Shown here piece by piece: positions 1-12,075 of a stretch of 64,000 nt of DNA. This DNA comes from Malania oleifera (lineage: Eukaryota > Streptophyta > Magnoliopsida > Santalales > Ximeniaceae): assembly GCF_029873635.1 (NCBI RefSeq), contig NC_080421.1:36994617-37058616 (forward strand), in the 5' to 3' direction. A program made the translations under genes and the position numbers. The stretch's first letter is position 1. Each line of letters begins with the position of its first letter. The notes under the pieces were generated by a model. That model was not told the origin of the DNA. It was given only the letters and a program-made list of their open reading frames with translations, and made no database searches.

Positions 1-1995
1 TTTTTCTTCATTTTCCCAATTTCGCCGTTAATATGTGGTTAAATCGATGAACAAACACCACCACGGGATCCTAGTCGTCGTCATCGTCATTTTGACGTAA
101 GTAATTTGTCAATTGGGATTTTCTAAACCTTACTCCAAAGTGAGAGTGGAATTTGGGAAATTTGGCAATTTTACTAAATTTAAGGGTATTATTATTTATT
201 TAAAAATTATGGCCCTAGTAAGTATTAAATTAATATTTTATTCAAGAATTATTTATTGGAACTAGGAATTTAATTTCAAGGTTCGGGTGAGCGCCGCAGG
301 TATTTTTTGGAGTCCCTGTTGGCGTAGTTCAAAAAACCAGGTAAAGGAAAAAATATATATTAAATCAGAATTTTTATGAATTTAATGAAAAAATAAATTG
401 TGTTATATGTACGTGTATATGTTTCGATATGGGTAAAATGCCAATTGTTTTAATTATATTTTTTTTTCCAAGTTTAGGGTTGTTTATTAGATATGTATAT
501 GCAAAAATGAACTGATGAAAGTATGAAATATTTTCAGGATAATTAAGTAAGAAATGAAAGGTATTTTTAGTATATAAACATTAAATGTTGGTTGGCTTAT
601 TTTACAGACAATGTATGAATTTTACTGTTAAATTGTGTGGCATGAGATTCTGTGCAAATATATGTTAAATGTATGAGATGCAAGTTAAGTAAGTAAAGCA
701 ATGAAAATAAAATATGATATGGACAATGTTGCCTGTGTATGTTAAATGCAACCATATAAATGTAAGACAGCTGAAAGAGAGCCATGTTAGCAGATCTAGC
801 ACACTTCTGTGTAGACTAACTAATGACAGCTAAAAGGAGCTGTGTTAGCAAATTTAGCACGTTTCTACGTAGTCTAACTGATGATGGCTAAAGATCAGCT
901 GTAGTACGAAGTAATGAAATGAAATGTTATGTAATGAAATGACTGATGAAATGGCAATGAAATGAAATGACAAAGGCAAATGATGTAAATGGGAAAAAGT
1001 CACTTAAAGTGAAACGAAATGCAAAGTTAAGTTATGAACATGAATGAATATGCATGAATGTATAATGACAGAACAAAATGATGTATTATGATATTAGAAG
1101 TATGTATGTACGTAGAACATGTTACGATTGGGCGAGGCGTACCTTTCGCCTGAGGGCTTGTTGAGTAAGGCGAGTGCACTAGTAGTTACAGATGTGGCAA
1201 TAGCCACATAACGTACTAGGGCAGAGGGAACCTACTTGTATGGGCGGGTAGAATTCCCTATCCTTAGGGGCTTTGCCGATAAACTATTGTTGAATGCGTG
1301 AGTACGAGATTAATTTATCACTTGAGGGTTTACTGAGTAAGGTGAGTGCCCTGGTATGCTTAAATTGTGACCTTCGGGTTGCCAAATGTGTCAGAGCAGA
1401 GGGGTGCTACTTGTATGGGCGGGTAATCACCCCTATCCTTGGGTAATCTTGTGGGTTAAACATTTGCATCTGTTTTATTAGTTCAGAGAATGGTTTCAGG
1501 AAATTATGTTAATGATTTATAACTATTATAAAATGATATGTATAATCTCATGTTGGCCACACACTGCTTTAATATATTGTTTATTCCCTTATGAGATGTG
1601 TCTCATCCGAATATAAATTTATCTTTTTATCAGGATTTCATCGAGATCGAGCTTAGAGAGCTCGAGGTTCTATAACATTGTTGGGGAATATAAAAAGTAA
1701 AGGGTATATTTCTATCTTAATTTTGAGATGTACAAAATTTATGTTTTACGTCCTTATATTTTAAGTCTGTGGAGAAAAGAAAGTTTGTGAACATACTGAA
1801 TTATTTTGGGAGTAATGTAGATTTATGAAAATGCAAGTGTTGGATGATTTAATATGGATTATAGTTAGAATTAGTAAACTCTGGTTTTATGTTATATGGA
1901 GATTATGATCATGTTTTCCACTGCGTATGTTATGTTAATTATGGATTATTAGGTATAACGCGCTGGACCCCGGTTTAAGGGTTCGGGGCGTTACA
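1..1995 (+). mobile_element. 5' LTR of gypsy element G1, truncated by window start
   Basis: This stretch is nearly identical to 3073-5069 over its whole length. It ends in GTTACA immediately before a tRNA-Met primer binding site, which makes it the right part of a 5' LTR rather than a segmental duplication. The first roughly 615 bp of the LTR lie outside the window. It contains two hairpin modules and no real gene; the short minus ORF at 597-785 is repeated in the other LTR and is LTR sequence. The high similarity of the two LTRs implies a fairly recent insertion. Confidence 0.9.
1225..1434 (+). repeat. Two 35-nt hairpin modules in the G1 5' LTR
   Basis: Module a (1225-1259) has arms AGGGAA and TTCCCT. 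Module b (1400-1434) has arms AGGGGTG and CACCCCT. Both enclose the same loop core, TACTTGTATGGGCGGGTA, and follow a shared lead-in resembling GAGGGCTTGCTGAGTAAGG. Spacing is exactly 35 nt in both. The stem bases differ but remain complementary. Confidence 0.75.
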
Positions 1996-2458
1996 GATGG
2001 TATCAGAGCCAATGTCCAGCCGGAAATGTGATTAATTTCACATCGCCTGGATATGAAAATGTTAGAATATTAGGTTAGAGATGATTTATACTAAAGTATA
2101 GGAAACAGTTAGGATAAGGATGCTAGATGGATAGGTTAGGTTAGGTGTTGAGAAGTAGGTATGGTATAGGAAAGTATAGGATTTTGTCTTATAACTTGGA
2201 GGCGGAAATCTCTTGGCAGACTTCTGTGATTTTCTGATTCATTCGAAAGTTTTAGAAAACCACGGTAAATCCATTGACGGTGATGTTTCTTAGCCGTGAG
2301 ACGGTTCCTTATATGGAGAACTTGGATGTGTATTAAATTTAAAGTATATAATTGTGTTGTTGAGATTATGGCGTGGTATATGATAAATCAAGGAATTATG
2401 GGAATGAAAGATCGGGTAACAAATTTCGAGGACGAAATTTTTTTTAAGGAGGGGAGAA
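1996..2458 (+). mobile_element. Internal remnant of G1 (gag-pol deleted)
   Basis: Only 463 bp separate the two LTRs. The right end still encodes the short terminal motif NFEDEIFF just before the polypurine tract AAGGAGGGGAGAA (2446-2458), which is typical of the C-terminus of gypsy/chromovirus polyproteins. The left end is the untranslated leader after the primer site. Gag, protease, RT, RNase H and integrase are absent, so the copy is non-autonomous through internal deletion. This is a structural reading from the sequence; the lineage is inferred. Confidence 0.85.
1998..2010 (+). other. Primer binding site of G1 (tRNA-iMet type)
   Basis: TGGTATCAGAGCC begins two bases after the end of the 5' LTR. 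It is complementary to the 3' end of plant initiator tRNA-Met, the usual minus-strand primer for these gypsy and copia elements. Confidence 0.9.
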
Positions 2459-2736
2459 TGTAAAGACCCGAAAATTTAAAAGAATTAAAATAATTTTAAA
2501 AAAGATAAAAAAAATAATAGATAAATAAATAAAAGGAATAACGTGGGAAAAGAAAAAAAAATTAAAATTAAAGAAATTAAAATTAAATTAAATTAAGATA
2601 AATTAAATAATTAGTTATTAAATTAAATATTTTTACATTGGATTTAAAAAAAAAACTAATTGAAATAAGAGAAATATATATATGGTTAATATAATATATA
2701 AATATATATATTTATATATATAATAAGTATATGATA

Positions 2737-2738
<2 letters not shown>

Positions 2739-2783
<45 letters not shown>
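2739..2783. repeat. (AT)n microsatellite with adjacent GAA-rich tract
   Basis: About 22 uninterrupted AT units lie inside the 3' LTR of G1, followed by a GAA/GGA-rich stretch to about 2860. The copy number is expected to be unstable. Confidence 0.9.
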
Positions 2784-2785
<2 letters not shown>

Positions 2786-4297
2786 TACTGACAGAAGAAA
2801 AGTAAAAGAAGAAGAAAGAAGAAGGAAGAAGAAGAAAGAAGAAGGAAGAAGCAGGAGAAGATGTCAGGCACGCCCCCCCCTGCAAACTTTCCTGCGTTCA
2901 GTACGCACAGCCACTCCTCTGTCTCCGCTTCTCTCCTTCTCTTAATTACTCGGCGAGTTTACGACGGATCGGGAAACGGAAGGTGCCGTTGGAATCCTGG
3001 TTCCGCTGCCGACATTTCTACTGGAGCAGATTTTTCATGGAAACGGCTTAGGCATTGCTCCTGGGGAAAGGTAATTTTTCCCCATTTTCTCAATTTCACC
3101 ATTAATATGTGGTTAAATCGACGAACGGACACCACCACGGGGTCCTAGTAGTCGTCATCGTCATTTTGACGTAGGTAATTTGTCAATTGGGATTTTCTAG
3201 GCCTTACTCCAAAGTGAGAGTGAGATTTGAGAAATTTGACAATTTGGCTAAATTTAAGGGTATTATTATTTATTTAGAAATTATGGCCTTAGGAAGTATT
3301 AAATTAATATTTTATTCAGGAATAATTTATTGGAACTAGGAATTTAATTTCAGGATCCGGGTGAGTGCCGCATGTATTTTTTGGAGTCCTTGTTGGCGTA
3401 GTTCAAGAAACCAGGTAAGGGGAAAAATATATATTAAATCAGAATTTTTATGAATTTAATGAAAAAATAAGTTGTGTTATATATACGTGTATATGTTTCG
3501 ATATGGGTAAAATGCCAACTGTTTAAATTATATTTTTTTTCCAAGTTTAGGGTTGTTTATTAGATATGTATATGCGAAAATGAACTAATGAAAGTGGGAA
3601 ATATTTTCAAGATAATTAAGTAAGAAATGAAATGTATTTTTAGTATATAAACATTAAATGTTGGTTAGCTTATTTTACAGGCAATGTATGAATTTTACTG
3701 TTAAATTGTGTGGTATGAGATTCTGTGCAAATATATGTTAAATGTATGAGATGCAAGTTAAGTAAGTAAAGCAATGAAAATAAAATATGATATGGACAAT
3801 GTTGCCTGTATATGTTAAATGCAACCATATAAATGTAAGACAGCTGAAAGAGAGCCATGTTAGCAGATCTAGCACACTTCTGTGTAGACTAACTGATGAC
3901 AGCTAAAAGGAGCTGTGTTAGCAAATTTAGCATGTTTCTACATAGTCTAACTGATGATGGCTAAAGACCAGCTGTAGTATGAAATAATGAAATGAAATGT
4001 TATGTAATGAAATGACTGATGAAATGGCAATGAAATGAAATGACAAAGGCAAATGATGTAAATGGGAAAAAGTCACTTAAAGTGAAACGAAATGCAAAGT
4101 TAAGTTATGAACATGAATGAATGTGCATGAATGTATAATGACAGAACAGAATGATGTATTATGATATTAGAAGTACATATGTACGTAGAACATATTATGA
4201 TTGGGCGAGGCGTACCTTTCGCCTGAGGGCTTGCTGAGTAAGGCGAGTGCACTAGTAGTTACAGATGTGGCAGTAGCCACATAACGTACTAGGGCAG

Positions 4298-4507
4298 AGG
4301 GAACCTACTTATATGGGCGGGTAGAATTCCCTATCCTTAGGGGCTTTGCCGATAAACTATTGTTGAATGCGTGAGTACGAGATTAATTTATCACTTGAGA
4401 GCTTACTGAGTAAGGTGAGTGCCCTGGTATGCTTAAATTGTGACCTTCGGGTTGCCAAATGTGTCAGAGCAGAGGGGTGCTACTTGTATGGGCGGGTAAT
4501 CACCCCT
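4298..4507 (+). repeat. Two 35-nt hairpin modules in the G1 3' LTR
   Basis: Modules at 4298-4332 and 4473-4507 duplicate those at 1225 and 1400. The arms are AGGGAA/TTCCCT and AGGGGTG/CACCCCT, again with 35-nt spacing. The first module has one loop change (TACTTATATG). Confidence 0.75.
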
Positions 4508-5069
4508 ATCCTTGGGTAATCTTGTGGGTTAAACATTTGCATATGTTTTATTAGTTCAGAGAATGGTTTCAGGAAATTATGTTAATGATTTATAACTATT
4601 ATAAAATGATATGTATAATCTCATGTTGGCCACACACTGCTTTAATATATGGTTTCTTCCCTTACTGAGATGTGTCTCACCCAAATATAAATTTATCTTT
4701 TTTCCAGGATTTCATCAAGATCGAGCTTAGAGAGCTCGAGGTTCTATAACATTGTTGGGGAATATAAAAAGTAAAGGGTATATTTCTATCTTAATTTTGA
4801 GATGTACAAAATTTATGTTTTACGTCCTTATATTTTAAGTCTGTGGAGAAAAGAAAGTTTGTGAACATACTGAATTATTTTGGGAGTTATGTAGATTTAT
4901 GAAAATGCAGGTGTTGGATGATTTAATATAGATTATAGTTAGAATTAGTAAACTCTGGTTTTATGTTATATGGAGATTGTGATCATGTTTTCCGCTGCGT
5001 ATGTTATGTTAATTATGGATTATTAGGTATAACGTGTTGGACCCGGGTTTAAGGGTTCAGGGTGTTACA

Positions 5070-6715
5070 TAACCAGACCAGGTCAATTAGTACAAGGCTG
5101 ACCCCAACCTTTACAACAATTCTTACCGGGCTAGATTACCGCCCCCTTAGGCCACGCCTAGAAACACTCTGATTTTACAATCAAATGGTACAGAAGTAGT
5201 GCTTTCACGTAAAGCATATTTGTACCCGAATACGCAAAATCATATACACATCAAAAGCATGGATATAGTGTAAGCTCAGTGATTCAAGATTTGTTCAATC
5301 AATACTCAACACAGTATAATCAATATGAAGCTCAAAAGTATTCAAGATAGTATAATCAGTATGATGCTCAAGAGTATTCAATACAAGCAAAGTCTTGGAA
5401 TCTAGACAATGTATTTTAGTAGCACCTCAATATTCCAAGTATACTAAACAGATAATCAAACTAGTTCCAAAATGGTTTTCCTCAATGAAATAAGCACAAT
5501 ACTAGTTTAAAAAAAAAATACTTGCTTGTTTGAAAAATTATTTGCACATCAAAAGCAAAACTATTGGACACTTGCAATGGAATGCAAATATCCTAAGCTT
5601 CCTTGGTTTAATCCCACACAAGATTTATAATGGAGAAATCAGTGGGATTAACCTAAGCTAAGCTCCCAAAAAGATAATCTCAAGCACACACACATGTGGG
5701 AGTATTAGCAAGACACAACAATCACATTAACACAAGAGAAGCTCTTACAATCTCACATTTTATCAAATGGATGCAAGTTTGAGAGTTATTTGGGCAAAAG
5801 GTGATTTTTCAGTAGAGAGAATTTTTGGCTTAATCACTTTTCTAATCTTTACGTAATCATGCAAATGAAGGCATATTTATAGTTAGGTGAAAAATTATAA
5901 CCATTTAGGACAAAATAGGTATTATTAAAAAAGTCCCAAATGATTAAAATCCAATTAGCCCTAGTTAATTTAATTTTAACCGGCTGGGGTTCAGGTGGTT
6001 GAACCTAGGTTCGGTCCCCCGACAAGACTCAGTTTAAAAAGTTTTTGAAATAAGTTCAGTTGCTCGTATTACCCTTCGGCATCTTGAATCAAAGTCAATA
6101 GCAAAGTTATGTAACTTCGGGTGCCCGGTCAAAAGTTCAGTGGCCCAAAACCATGTGTTCGGTCCCCGAGCGTCTTTTTGAACTGAAAGCTTTGGTCGCC
6201 TAAGTTGGTAAACAGTCCCTTTTGAGGGGTTCGGGCACTCGGAGAAGATATGTATATTTAAGGTCGAGTCACCCGAGGGCTGGTCAACATTTTGACTTGT
6301 CAAAGTTCGAGTGCCCGAGGAGTTTTGTACTCCAAGGGTTCGGTCGCCCGAGCCCACTTGACTTGCTTAGGTTTGTTCAATTTTGAGCACAATTATAACA
6401 CACTCATATATTTTATGCTATGTGTGTGAGTGTTGGAGCCTAGGGTCTTACTATAGTCTAATTGAGCTTACGCTATATCATGTATGCATGATGTGCAGGT
6501 AAAAACAAAACATACAAACCACATCCTAGGTTACTATTACAGACCCATATTGTAGACATTAAATTTACAATTACAAATTACAAGTCTTTGGGGTCTTCAT
6601 GTTTCTTCAAGTGTCATTCCTTGGGATATTTATTTGAGCCTACACAAGCACTTGACAATCATCAAATATCAGTATTTGTCATTATCAAAACCGGGTGCGA
6701 CCTATAAGGTCAACA
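5070..6715 (-). mobile_element. 3' LTR of Sirevirus A, left part displaced by G1
   Basis: This segment matches 12382-14044, the other LTR of the same element. It ends GGTCAACA, which on the minus strand is the canonical TGTTGACC start of a Sirevirus LTR. The G1 insertion at 5069/5070 separates it from the rest of the LTR, which lies left of the window. Positions 5985-6360 carry an array of short degenerate palindromes with core TCGCCCGA. The 107-aa ORF at 6034-6357 runs through this array and is not a gene. Confidence 0.88.
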
Positions 6716-7299
6716 TTCTCCCCCTTTTTTATGATGAAAAATACACCATGCAAAAATTGGGTATAGCCTTAAGGGGCTCCCCCTAACAATATGCATCATG
6801 TATTTAACCCAAATTTTTTGCTCTACATCTCCCCCTTTTGGTAACAATAAAAAGGGTCATAGAAGCTAACACTCTAGGTAATGGGTAAGTGTGACATTTA
6901 TACATTATGAATTTTGGAAAGATGTAAAAAAATTTCAGTAGAGTGCCGCTTGAAATTTGAACTTTCCAAAATAAATCATGTATAAGAAGCAACCTGTTTT
7001 AGTTTATATTTCCTAGTAGTTTATCCACAACTACTCAAACAGTTCAGTATGGTCCAACAATTAAGTAAAAGTTTCAATATCATCATTAAGTGAACAAAGG
7101 AGTTGTGCATCACAAGTAATGATCAATATCCATTATGTCCAATATTATCATGCTATAGATATAATACATGTGCACACAATCAATAATCAACTTTCACAAA
7201 GTCTAAAGTAAGAAGACAAGTCAACAATAATATTAGTTGCTAAGACTTAGAAATTTTCATTTGAGAGCTCCCCCTAAATTTATTCTAATTATGAAACAT
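6716..7299 (-). mobile_element. Sirevirus A non-coding 3' region with repeated polypurine tracts
   Basis: Between the end of pol and the 3' LTR there is no coding sequence. On the minus strand it carries repeated AGGGGGAG-type polypurine motifs, seen on the plus strand as CTCCCCCT-type blocks near 6718, 6777, 6828 and 7267. Multiple copies of the polypurine tract upstream of the 3' LTR are a known Sirevirus feature. The tract touching the LTR at 6716-6727 is the likely functional one. Confidence 0.75.
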
Positions 7300-8600
7300 C
7301 TAAGAAGCTTCTATACTATGCATTAAGCCTAATTCATGTCTAATTTGTATGAACCTATCCTCGGGAAGTGGTTTAGTAAATATATCTACCCATTGTTCAT
7401 TAGTGCATACAAATTCAAGAACCACATATCTTTTTTGCACATGATCACGAAGAAAGTGGTGTCTAATCTCAATGTGTTTAGTTCGTGAAGGTGAGATAGG
7501 ATTTTTAGAGATGTTGATTGCACTCGTATTGTCACATTTAATAGGTATTGTATCATAGTGCAATCCAAAATCCACATTTAATCGGTATTCTGCTTCAGTT
7601 GTGGATAAGGCAACTGAGTTTTCCAAGAAACAAGAGATTGTCCTACGTAATGACAAGTGCCACTGGTGCTTTTTCTATCAACTTTACTACTGACAAAGTC
7701 AGCATTAGTGTAACTAACAATCTTAAAAGTAGTATGCTTAGGGTACCACAAGCCTAATTTTATAGTCCCAACTAGATACCTAAGGATTAGTTTAGTAGCT
7801 TTTAGGTGAGATTCCGTAGGGGCATCCTGGAACCTCGCACACATACACACACTAAACATAATATTGGGCCTACTAGCAGTGAGATGTATGAGACTCCCAA
7901 TCATGCCACAATACGATTTCTCGTCAACAGGGATCCTTACTCATTTTTATCAAGCTTAATGGAAGAGTTCATAGGTGTGCCAAGAATTTTGCAGTCTTCC
8001 ATGTTAAATTTCTTTAGCAAGTCCCTAATATATTTAGATTAGCATATGAAAGTTCCATGATTAGCTTGTTTGATTTCCAGCCCTAAGAAGAAATTATGTT
8101 CACCCATCATGCTCACTTCAAATTCACTTTGCATGCATTTGGTAAACTCATTACACAACTCATCATTAGTCGCTCCAAAAATGATATTGTCCACATAAAT
8201 TTGAACAATCAACATATCATCATTTTTAGATTTGAAGAAGAGTGTAGTTTCAATCTTGCCACCGGTAAACCCATTTTCTAGTAGAAAACCACTAAGTCTC
8301 TCATACCAAGCTCTAGGAGCTTGTTTCAATCCATACAAGGCTTTAGACAACCGGTAAACATGATTGGGATATTTATGATTTTCAAAATCGAGTGGTTGTT
8401 CTACATATACTTCTTCATTAATAAAGCCATTTAGAAAAGCCCTTTTAACGACCATTTGAAATAGTTTAAAATTTTTAAAAGCGGCAAAGGCAAGTAGCAT
8501 ACGAATGGCTTCTAACCTAGCTACTGGAGCATATGTCTCATCAAAGTCAATCCCTTCCTACTAGTTATACCCTTGGGCAACTAGCCTAACCTTATTCTTA
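7300..8600 (-). pseudogene. Sirevirus A reverse transcriptase and RNase H
   Basis: This is the C-terminal half of a copia polyprotein. Reading right to left, 8039-8500 encodes RT with the conserved stretches VKRAFLNGFINEEVYVEQP and [15 protein letters not shown]. The catalytic box reads YVDN instead of the usual YVDD, so one catalytic aspartate is replaced. RNase H follows at 7578-7904 and 7300-7656, with ALSTTEAEY, KCDNTSAINISKNP and the terminal DIFTKPLPEDRF motif. The frames are broken between 8038 and 7905 and upstream of 8500. The long EDRFIQIRHELG tail and the Sirevirus-style gag place it in the Sirevirus lineage. It would copy element RNA into cDNA if intact, but it is not functional here. 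Confidence 0.9.
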
Positions 8601-10399
8601 GTTACTACCCCATTCTCATCTTTCTTATTTCTATATACCCATTAAGTTCTAATGATGGTGTGCTTATTAGGCTTAGGAACTAGAGTCCATACTTTGCTTC
8701 TTTCAAATTGGTTAAGTTCTTCTTGCATGGATATCACCCAAGACTCATCCTCTATGGTTTCTTTAATATTTTTAGGTGCTTCTTGGGATAAGAAAGCGGA
8801 ATGATTCACTAGATTTCTTAAGGAGGATCTTGTGGCTACACCATGGGATGGTTCACCTATGATTTGATCTATGTGATGATTCCTAATGAATTTCTAATCT
8901 CTAGGCAACTCCTGATTTTCATTTTCATTATCTTCAGATGATTTTTCATTTGCTTCAGGGTTTTCACTTGTATTGTTTTCAATAGATAATTTTTCCAAGC
9001 ATTTTTAATGTCAATATCATATTCATCATATTTCTTAGAAAATTGACTAAATTCATCAAACACAACATGAATAGATTCAATTACAGTCAATGTTCTTTTG
9101 TTGAAAACCCTATATGCTTTACTATTCAGCGCATAACCTAGGAAAATACCTTCATCAGATTTAGAGTCAAATTTTCCTAAGTGTTCATTATCCCTAAGCA
9201 CAAAGCATTTACAACGAAACATGTGAAAGTAAGAAATGTTAGGTCTATGGTTGTTCCACAGTTCATAAGGGGTTTTATTTATTGATGGTCTAATTAACAC
9301 CCTATTTATAACATAGCATGTAGTATTTATGGCCTCAGCCCAAAAATATTTAGGTAATTTATGTTCATTCAACATAGTTCTACCCATATCTTGCAGTGAC
9401 CTATTCTTTCTTTCTACCACATCATTTTGTTGAGGCATCCTAGGTGCAAAAAAGTTATGTGATATGCCCTCTAAGTCACAATATTTTTCTATGCTTTCAT
9501 TTTTTAATTCGGTGCCTCTATCATTTCTTATATGACTTATCTTATATCTCTTTTAATTCTGAATTCTCCTACAAAGTTTGGTGAACTATTCACATGATTC
9601 ATTTTTATGTGAAAGAAACAACACCTATGTGAATCTAGAAAAGTCATCCACAATTACAAAAGCATAAGATTTACCACCAAGACTTTGCACAGAATTAAGT
9701 CCAAAAAAATCTAAGTGAAGCATCTCAAGTGGTCTAGTGGTAGATATGAATTTCTTCAAAACTAGATTTTGTTTGCTTACCTATTTGATATGCATCACAA
9801 ATTTTATCCTTTACAAAAAACATCTTAGGCAAGTCTTTAACTAATTCTTTTCTAACAAGTTTAGACAATAAATCCATGCTAGCATATCCTTAGCGCCTAT
9901 GTCATAACCAACTAGCTTCATTTACAGCAGAAATGCATGTCACTTTTTGTGAAGCTAAGTTATCAAGAGAAGTAGTATAAACATTTTCATGATGATCGGC
10001 AGTAAAAAGCACTTTGTGATTAGATTTATTTTCAACTATGCATTTGTCATTTTCAAAAGATAATTTATATCCTATGTCACACAACTGACTTATGCTAAGT
10101 AGGTTATGTTCCAGCCCATCAACCAGTAAAACATTATCAATAGTAAGGGAGGAATCCTTACCAACCTTACCTACCCCTATGATGCGTCCTTTTGCATTGT
10201 CACCAAATGTTACATAGCCTCCATCCTTGGAAACAATTGAAGTGAATTTTCCCTTGTCGCCAGTCATGTGCCAAGAGCACCCGCTATCCAAGTACCATCG
10301 GTCCTTGGAAGAGGACGATCATAGGCATATCTGCAAATAAGCTAAGTAACTGATGCTGGTCCCCAAATTTTGTTGGGTCCACGGGGGTCAGTGGCAGGA
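8601..10399 (-). pseudogene. Sirevirus A protease and integrase
   Basis: The protease segment (9902-10291) has the aspartic protease motif DSGCSWHMTGD and the following GGYVTFGDNAKGRIIGVG block typical of Sireviruses. Integrase follows: GKSYAFVIVDDFSRFT near 9640-9700, then MPQQNDVVERKNRSLQ and YFWAEAINTTCYVINR in the ORF at 8869-9438. In-frame stops interrupt the zinc-binding and core domains between 9440 and 9900. The linker from 8601 to 8868 joins integrase to RT and is also frame-broken. This is family assignment by motif; activity is excluded by the stops. Confidence 0.88.
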
Positions 10400-12020
10400 T
10401 CTCCCTTAACTACCCATACTTTCCTAATTCTAACATGCTTATTCCTGAGTGGACAATCAAATTGAATGTGACTAATTTGTTTACATTTAAAACATCTTAT
10501 TCTACACTTAAGTTCTTAGGAGGAATATGGGACTTTGACTCACGAGTAAAATGTCCTAAGTAAAGATCATGTCGTCTAACATTTTCAATACCATTAAAAC
10601 CAAGACCCTCTTTACTTAAGGAGTTTTTTTGGGCATTAAGTAGTTTTTCAAAGTTGCATTTGCCCTTAGTGATTTTGAAAATAATTTTGGAGCTATCCTC
10701 CAATTTTTTCTTAAGCTCGACAATTTTAGCATCTTTTTCTTTTAAAATGGAAGCATGAGAGGTTTTTGCGATATTAAACAATTTTGACCAATTTTCACAT
10801 TTTTTTTTCAAATCATTATTTTCTTTGGTCATTTTGCCTAACAGTTTAGATACACGAATATATTCAAATTGCAACTCTCTAAATGTAGGCATACAATCAA
10901 AATCACAATTATCAGATGAATAATAAGAAGACAATGAGCTAGAAGAAGATACCTTATTCTTGTGTGCCATCAAGCACAAATTAGTGACCTCTGAGTCGTT
11001 GTGGTTTGATTCTGAGTCACTGTTGCTAAGTTAGTCCCATGATGTTCCGGCCTTCATGGTTTTCTTCTTTTTCTTAGTCTCCTTTTTCAACAATGGGCAG
11101 TCTGGTTTGATGTGCCTGACCCTACTGCAGTTATAGCACGTAGGAGCATTTGATTTTTATTTTCTTTTGCTAGGCTCTCCCTCTTCAGTTGTAGACTCCC
11201 TATATTTTTTATAAGGCTTCCTATTCTTCCTAAAAAATATGCTAAATTTTCTTGTTAGCATGGCCATATCCTCATCAGTGTCAGAATCACTACATTCACT
11301 AGATGTGTTCGTGGAAATTTTTAATGCAGTCACTTTCTCAGCCCTATTATGCTCACAAAGTCTCTCATTTATAGCTAATTTATAAATGATCAGGGAACCT
11401 ATCAATTCATCTAGAGTCATGGCCTGAAGGTCTCTACCTTCAGCAATGGTCGTAGCCTTGACTTCCTAAATAGGAGGTAAGCCTCTAAGGATCTTCCTAA
11501 TCATCTCATGTGTGGGATAGGTCTTTCCTAATGCATGCAGTGATTTTATGATGTGTGTGAATCTAGTGTACATGCTCTGAATGGACTCACCTACATTCAT
11601 CATAAAGGCCTCATACTCACTGATCTACATATCTATCCTACTGTCTTTCACGTCCCTAGTACCCTCATATGTGACTTCTAACTTATCCCATATTTCTTTA
11701 GTAGTAGAGCATGACATAATTCTGTTAAAGTCATTTACATCAAGACTATAGTACAAAATATTCATGGCAGTAGCATTTAAACTAATAGCTTTCATATTAT
11801 CTTCATTATATTCTTCTTCAGTCTTAGGAACTCTAGTAGTGCCCTCAGTTTTCATAGAGACATAATTTCCCTTAGAGACAATCCTCCATACCTTCCTATC
11901 AGTATTTTGAAGGTAGATGCGCATCCTATATTTTCAGAAGGTATAATTAACACCACTGAAAATAGGAGGTCGTGTGGAAGATGGTTCCTTAAGGAAAGGG
12001 GTCACGGAGTTGTGAGCCAT
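10400..12020 (-). pseudogene. Sirevirus A gag
   Basis: The reading starts at an ATG complementing 12018-12020, 56 bases inside the 5' LTR boundary. An in-frame stop follows after about 30 codons. It then reads the Sirevirus gag blocks at 11625-11924, 11157-11420 (acidic DSDTDEDMAML) and 10497-10979 (a coiled-coil-like KENNDLKKKCENW region). The zinc knuckle near 11100-11140 is intact (CYNCSRVRHIKPDC), and a second, CFKCKQISHIQFDC, lies near 10450-10500. Several single stops and small frame changes split one ancestral frame. Gag would form the cytoplasmic particle that packages element RNA. Confidence 0.87.
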
Positions 12021-12060
12021 ATTTGCTCTTTTGCAAATTAAAAGCTAGTCTATGCTATGT

Positions 12061-12073
12061 AGCCCTGATACCA
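12061..12073 (-). other. Primer binding site of Sirevirus A
   Basis: On the minus strand this reads TGGTATCAGGGCT, one base from the standard initiator tRNA-Met complement, and it sits two bases from the 5' LTR end (GTTAACA). It fixes the minus-strand orientation of element A. Confidence 0.88.
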
Positions 12074-12075
12074 AT

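Larger units (their letters stand above)
2459..5069 (+). mobile_element. 3' LTR of gypsy element G1 (2611 bp)
   Basis: The LTR starts TGTAAAGACCCG directly after the polypurine tract and ends GGTGTTACA. Beyond 5069 the sequence resumes as the LTR of Sirevirus A (compare 12382), so G1 is inserted in that LTR. The first ~600 bp contain an (AT)n tract and a GAA-rich tract, then match position 1 onwards. The 95-aa plus ORF at 2861-3148 and the minus ORFs at 2686-2871 and 3670-3858 are low-complexity or LTR sequence, not genes. Confidence 0.92.

Noticed and set aside
2686-2871. 61-aa ORF with Ser/Leu/Tyr/Ile runs
   Set aside because: Translation of (AT)n and GAA-rich microsatellites.
1-5069. Apparent 3-kb tandem duplication
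   Set aside because: The repeated halves are the two LTRs of one gypsy element, shown by the primer site at 1998 and polypurine tract at 2446.
6034-6357. 107-aa minus ORF and similar ORFs in the palindrome arrays (36375-36566, 47249-47476, 59287-59484)
   Set aside because: They read through short GC-rich repeats in LTRs, which are poor in stop codons; no domain.
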